NCBI GenBank assembly: GCA_016188005.1
Contig: JACPIQ010000120.1
Location: forward strand, 1 to 64,000
Direction of reading: 5' to 3'
Length of the DNA: 64,000 bases
From: Candidatus Rokuibacteriota bacterium
GTDB taxonomy: Bacteria; Methylomirabilota; Methylomirabilia; Rokubacteriales; CSP1-6
Shown here one piece after another: positions 62,670 through 64,000 of this stretch (within the stretch, counting starts at the first letter, position 1; the number at the start of each line of letters is the position of its first letter). The translations under genes were made by a program, and so were the position numbers. The notes below the pieces were generated by a model, which had not been told where the DNA came from, did no database searches, and saw nothing but the letters and a program-made list of their open reading frames with translations.

Positions 62670-62767
62670 GCCCCGACGGCGTTTGCGGCTTCGGGGGTGC
62701 TGAGCCGCCCCGCTGGTGAAAAGCGGGGCCGTCGGGGCCGGTGGGTCCTGGGTCCTCCAGGGCCACC
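62670..62767. ncRNA. Compact three-way-junction RNA plus adjacent hairpin, unknown class
   Basis: P1 is GCCCCGACGGC (62670-62680) with GCCGTCGGGGC (62728-62738), 11 perfect pairs. Inside it P2 is GCGGCT/AGCCGC (62685-62690 with 62703-62708) and P3 is CCCGCT/AGCGGG (62709-62714 with 62722-62727), with only four unpaired bases, GTTT, in the whole junction. P4 is GGTGG/CCACC (62740-62767) with inner CCTGG/CCAGG. No protein frame fits. I match it to no riboswitch, ribozyme, 6S, SRP or tmRNA I know. Strand is uncertain; plus is favoured by the elements that follow. Confidence 0.6.
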
Positions 62768-62792
62768 TTCAACAGCTTACTGCCGGGCCTTA

Positions 62793-62853
62793 GGAGGTGA
62801 CCACCTCACAGATCACCGTAGGGGTACACATCGGCTGGATCACCTCCCTTTCT
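62793..62853 (+). other. Near copy of 16S rRNA 3' end with anti-Shine-Dalgarno, preceded by a perfect SD
   Basis: ACCGTAGGGG (62815-62824) and CGGCTGGATCACCTCC (62832-62847), followed by CTTTCT, reproduce the last 35-40 bases of bacterial 16S rRNA, except that the dimethyl-adenosine loop is altered. No 16S gene lies upstream. GGAGGTGA at 62793-62800 is the exact complement of TCACCTCC at 62840-62847, and can also fold locally as GAGGTG/CACCTC. The two pairings exclude each other. A short GTG-started frame from 62797 exists but is not convincing. Confidence 0.65.
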
Positions 62854-63011
62854 CGGCGCGGCCCGGCTGAGGGCCCAGGACCCATCACCGCGCACCGGAC
62901 GCCGACTCCCGGCGCGAGGCTCGGCCACGTCGCTGCTGGCGGGATTGCCCGCGGGGACGCCAGGGGAGCCTGTGTGAGCTCCGACCGATTTCGCCCGAAT
63001 CTTACATGAGC

Positions 63012-63035
63012 CGGGCATCGCCCGAAAGGTTTTTT
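63012..63035 (+). terminator. Possible terminator for a plus-strand RNA, between convergent units
   Basis: CGGGC and GCCCG enclose ATC (63012-63024), followed by AAAGG and six T. It could end a plus-strand RNA covering 62640-63035. The stem is short. Confidence 0.45.
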
Positions 63036-63334
63036 CATTTCACGCTGAGCCGGCCCTGGTTCTTCTCGAGAACGCCGCGCCCCACGCCCTCGACCTTCCC
63101 GAGGTCCTGCACCCGCTTGAACGGCCCATGGGCCTGGCGGAAGGCGATGATGCGCTCGGCTACGCCCGCCCCCACGCCCGCGAGCTTCATGAGCTGCGCC
63201 TTCGACGCCTCGTTGATGTTGACCTTGGCCTCGCCCCTGCCCGCCTTGTCCTCGGGGCCCGCGACGACCCCCGGGACCAGCGCACACGACACCGCCAGCA
63301 GCACCATCGCGATCCATCCCGTCCGCAACGTCAT
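63035..63334 (-). CDS. ComEA-like helix-hairpin-helix DNA-binding protein
   Basis: A 99-residue exported protein. A signal peptide (GWIAMVLLAVSCALVPGVVA) is followed by the paired helix-hairpin-helix domain: KVNINEASKAQLMKLAGVGA, GVAERIIAFRQAHGPFKRVQ and DLGKVEGVGRGVLEKNQGRL. This is the DNA-binding part of ComEA, which holds incoming DNA in the periplasm during natural transformation. GAGGAGG precedes ATG 63334. It stands without other competence genes, so a role in DNA uptake is likely but not certain. Confidence 0.88.
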   Translation of the reverse strand: MTLRTGWIAMVLLAVSCALVPGVVAGPEDKAGRGEAKVNINEASKAQLMKLAGVGAGVAERIIAFRQAHGPFKRVQDLGKVEGVGRGVLEKNQGRLSVK

Positions 63335-63459
63335 GGCCTCCTCCTCGGTGGTGAGTGGATGATGAGACGCCTCGGTGGACGCGATTTCACTCCGGCGGGG
63401 ACGAGCCGTCAATGTCCAGAATGCGATACACGACGCGTGGGGACGGGAGGATACAGCGG

Positions 63460-63864
63460 TCAGGGCGCGACGCGGAAGGTGAAGCGGCCCTCGCTCACGT
63501 GGCTGTCCACGGAGACGACACGCCAGCGCACGGTGTAGGCTCCGGGCAGGAGCGGCTGGAGCGAGAGGCGGAAGAGCTTCGGCGCGGAGCGGTCGATCCG
63601 GCCGTCGCCCCGGTCCACCCGGCGCCCGTCTTCGCCGACCACCTCGAGGCGGCTCCACGCCGGCTCGAGCGCCTCCGTGAACCAGAGCCGCACCTCGCGT
63701 GGCGGGGTGCGCAGCGCGCTCCCGGCGCGGGGGTCCGTGCGCTCGATGAGGGCATGCGCCGCGCCCCCCGTCGCCCCGACCAAGGCGATCAGGAGTGCCA
63801 GGACGGCCACCAGCGTCGTGCCGCCGTGCGCGCGCCTCACGACGGCGCGCGTGCGTCGCGTCAC
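63460..63864 (-). CDS. CopC-domain copper resistance protein
   Basis: About 134 residues. An N-terminal hydrophobic signal (LVAVLALLIALVGATGGAAH) leads to the CopC beta-sandwich: HALIERTDPRAGSALRTPPR, EVRLWFTEALEPAWSRLEVV and GAYTVRWRVVSVDSHVSEG. The His at the mature N-terminus and the DSH near the end fit the Cu(II) site. It acts in the periplasm as a copper binder. The fused CopD membrane domain of YcnJ proteins is absent. GTG 63864 overlaps the stop of the HNH gene as GTGA. A second copper gene set lies at 47-50 kb. Confidence 0.83.
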   Translation of the reverse strand: MTRRTRAVVRRAHGGTTLVAVLALLIALVGATGGAAHALIERTDPRAGSALRTPPREVRLWFTEALEPAWSRLEVVGEDGRRVDRGDGRIDRSAPKLFRLSLQPLLPGAYTVRWRVVSVDSHVSEGRFTFRVAP

Positions 63865-64000
63865 TCGTCCGCCGGGCGGGCGAATTCGCGGAGGCAGGCC
63901 TCCCACTCCCACGGCAGGAGCGACTGCTTCTTCGAGTTGCAGTCCTTGCAGGCGGGCACCAGGTTTCCCCGCACCGACTTGCCGCCGCGGACGAGGGGCA
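63861..64000 (-). CDS. HNH endonuclease family protein (5' part beyond window)
   Basis: Only the last 45 residues are present. They read LVRGGKSVRGNLVPACKDCN, then SKKQSLLPWEWEACLREFAR, ending PADE. The N-V-P-A-C-x-x-C-N segment with Cys pairs is the second half of an HNH nuclease motif with its zinc-binding cysteines. The protein probably nicks or cuts DNA. It overlaps the CopC gene start by four bases. The catalytic His-Asn part must lie outside the window. Confidence 0.75.
   Translation of the reverse strand, partial: PLVRGGKSVRGNLVPACKDCNSKKQSLLPWEWEACLREFARPADE

Noticed and set aside
62670-62738. Hammerhead ribozyme or purine-type riboswitch as the three-way junction
   Set aside because: The junction has only four unpaired bases and lacks CUGAUGA/GAAA or the conserved purine-aptamer joining segments.
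62640-62860. End of a genuine 16S rRNA gene
   Set aside because: The 200 bases upstream lack helix 44 and other conserved 16S segments, and a cold-shock gene with its terminator lies directly before.
62797-63009. GTG-started 70-codon frame over the 16S-tail copy
   Set aside because: Its only SD overlaps the start codon, the sequence is simply the translation of the rRNA-like tail, and the remainder has no protein character.

Overview
The window is high-GC, tightly packed DNA from a free-living Gram-negative bacterium. Several features suggest an uncultivated soil or sediment lineage such as Rokubacteria/Methylomirabilota: many TRAP and ABC uptake systems, F420-type LLM oxidoreductases, hydantoinase-type enzymes and frequent ATGA/GTGA gene overlaps. 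That placement is inferred from gene content only; no rRNA gene is present. Most genes are on the minus strand, and start codons were chosen by Shine-Dalgarno (SD) spacing and expected N-termini.

Layout. 1-8.6 kb (minus): a peptide/nickel-type ABC importer (binding protein, two permeases, two ATPases) followed by a nucleoside-phosphorylase-like protein, a hydroxylaminobenzene-mutase-like membrane protein, a cyclic-nucleotide-domain protein and a partial unknown. 9-15.6 kb: redox enzymes (old yellow enzyme, quinone reductase, LLM oxidoreductase), then a molybdopterin oxidoreductase with an in-frame TGA at the selenocysteine position and a bacterial SECIS-like hairpin just after it. 15.7-26.4 kb (minus): an apparent eight-gene operon with its own GntR regulator, promoter and operator. 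It encodes hydantoinase/oxoprolinase A and B, an unknown protein, an NDP-forming acyl-CoA synthetase, a TAXI-TRAP transporter and a 30-residue membrane peptide. 26.7-31.4 kb: SCO1 plus methanethiol oxidase, then a hydrolase-glycosyltransferase fusion broken by a frameshift, and a TetR regulator. 31.4-34.5 kb: decayed fragments, toxin-antitoxin-like genes and tRNA-Phe.

34.6-44.5 kb: a MacAB/Lol-like exporter and a cluster with a glutamate theme (class III aminotransferase, D-glutamate cyclase-like protein, gamma-glutamyltransferase, glutamate formiminotransferase). 44.5-46.3 kb: an IS110-family element with a structured leader that may encode a bridge RNA, and a 54-bp tandem repeat. 46.3-49.9 kb: DUF2889, a copper P-type ATPase with an in-frame YHS domain that has its own ribosome-binding site, and CsoR. 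50.3-58.6 kb: a PEP-CTERM-like secreted protein, then the cell-shape operon mreBCD-mrdA-rodA-rng. 58.7-64 kb: a DctPQM TRAP transporter, two cold-shock genes with long structured leaders, a compact structured RNA followed by a near copy of the 3' end of 16S rRNA, ComEA, CopC and a partial HNH nuclease.

The strongest candidates for new biology are the selenocysteine molybdoenzyme, the structured RNA with a 16S-tail mimic, the paired cold-shock leaders, and three genes whose best SD points to an AUC or AUU codon instead of AUG.
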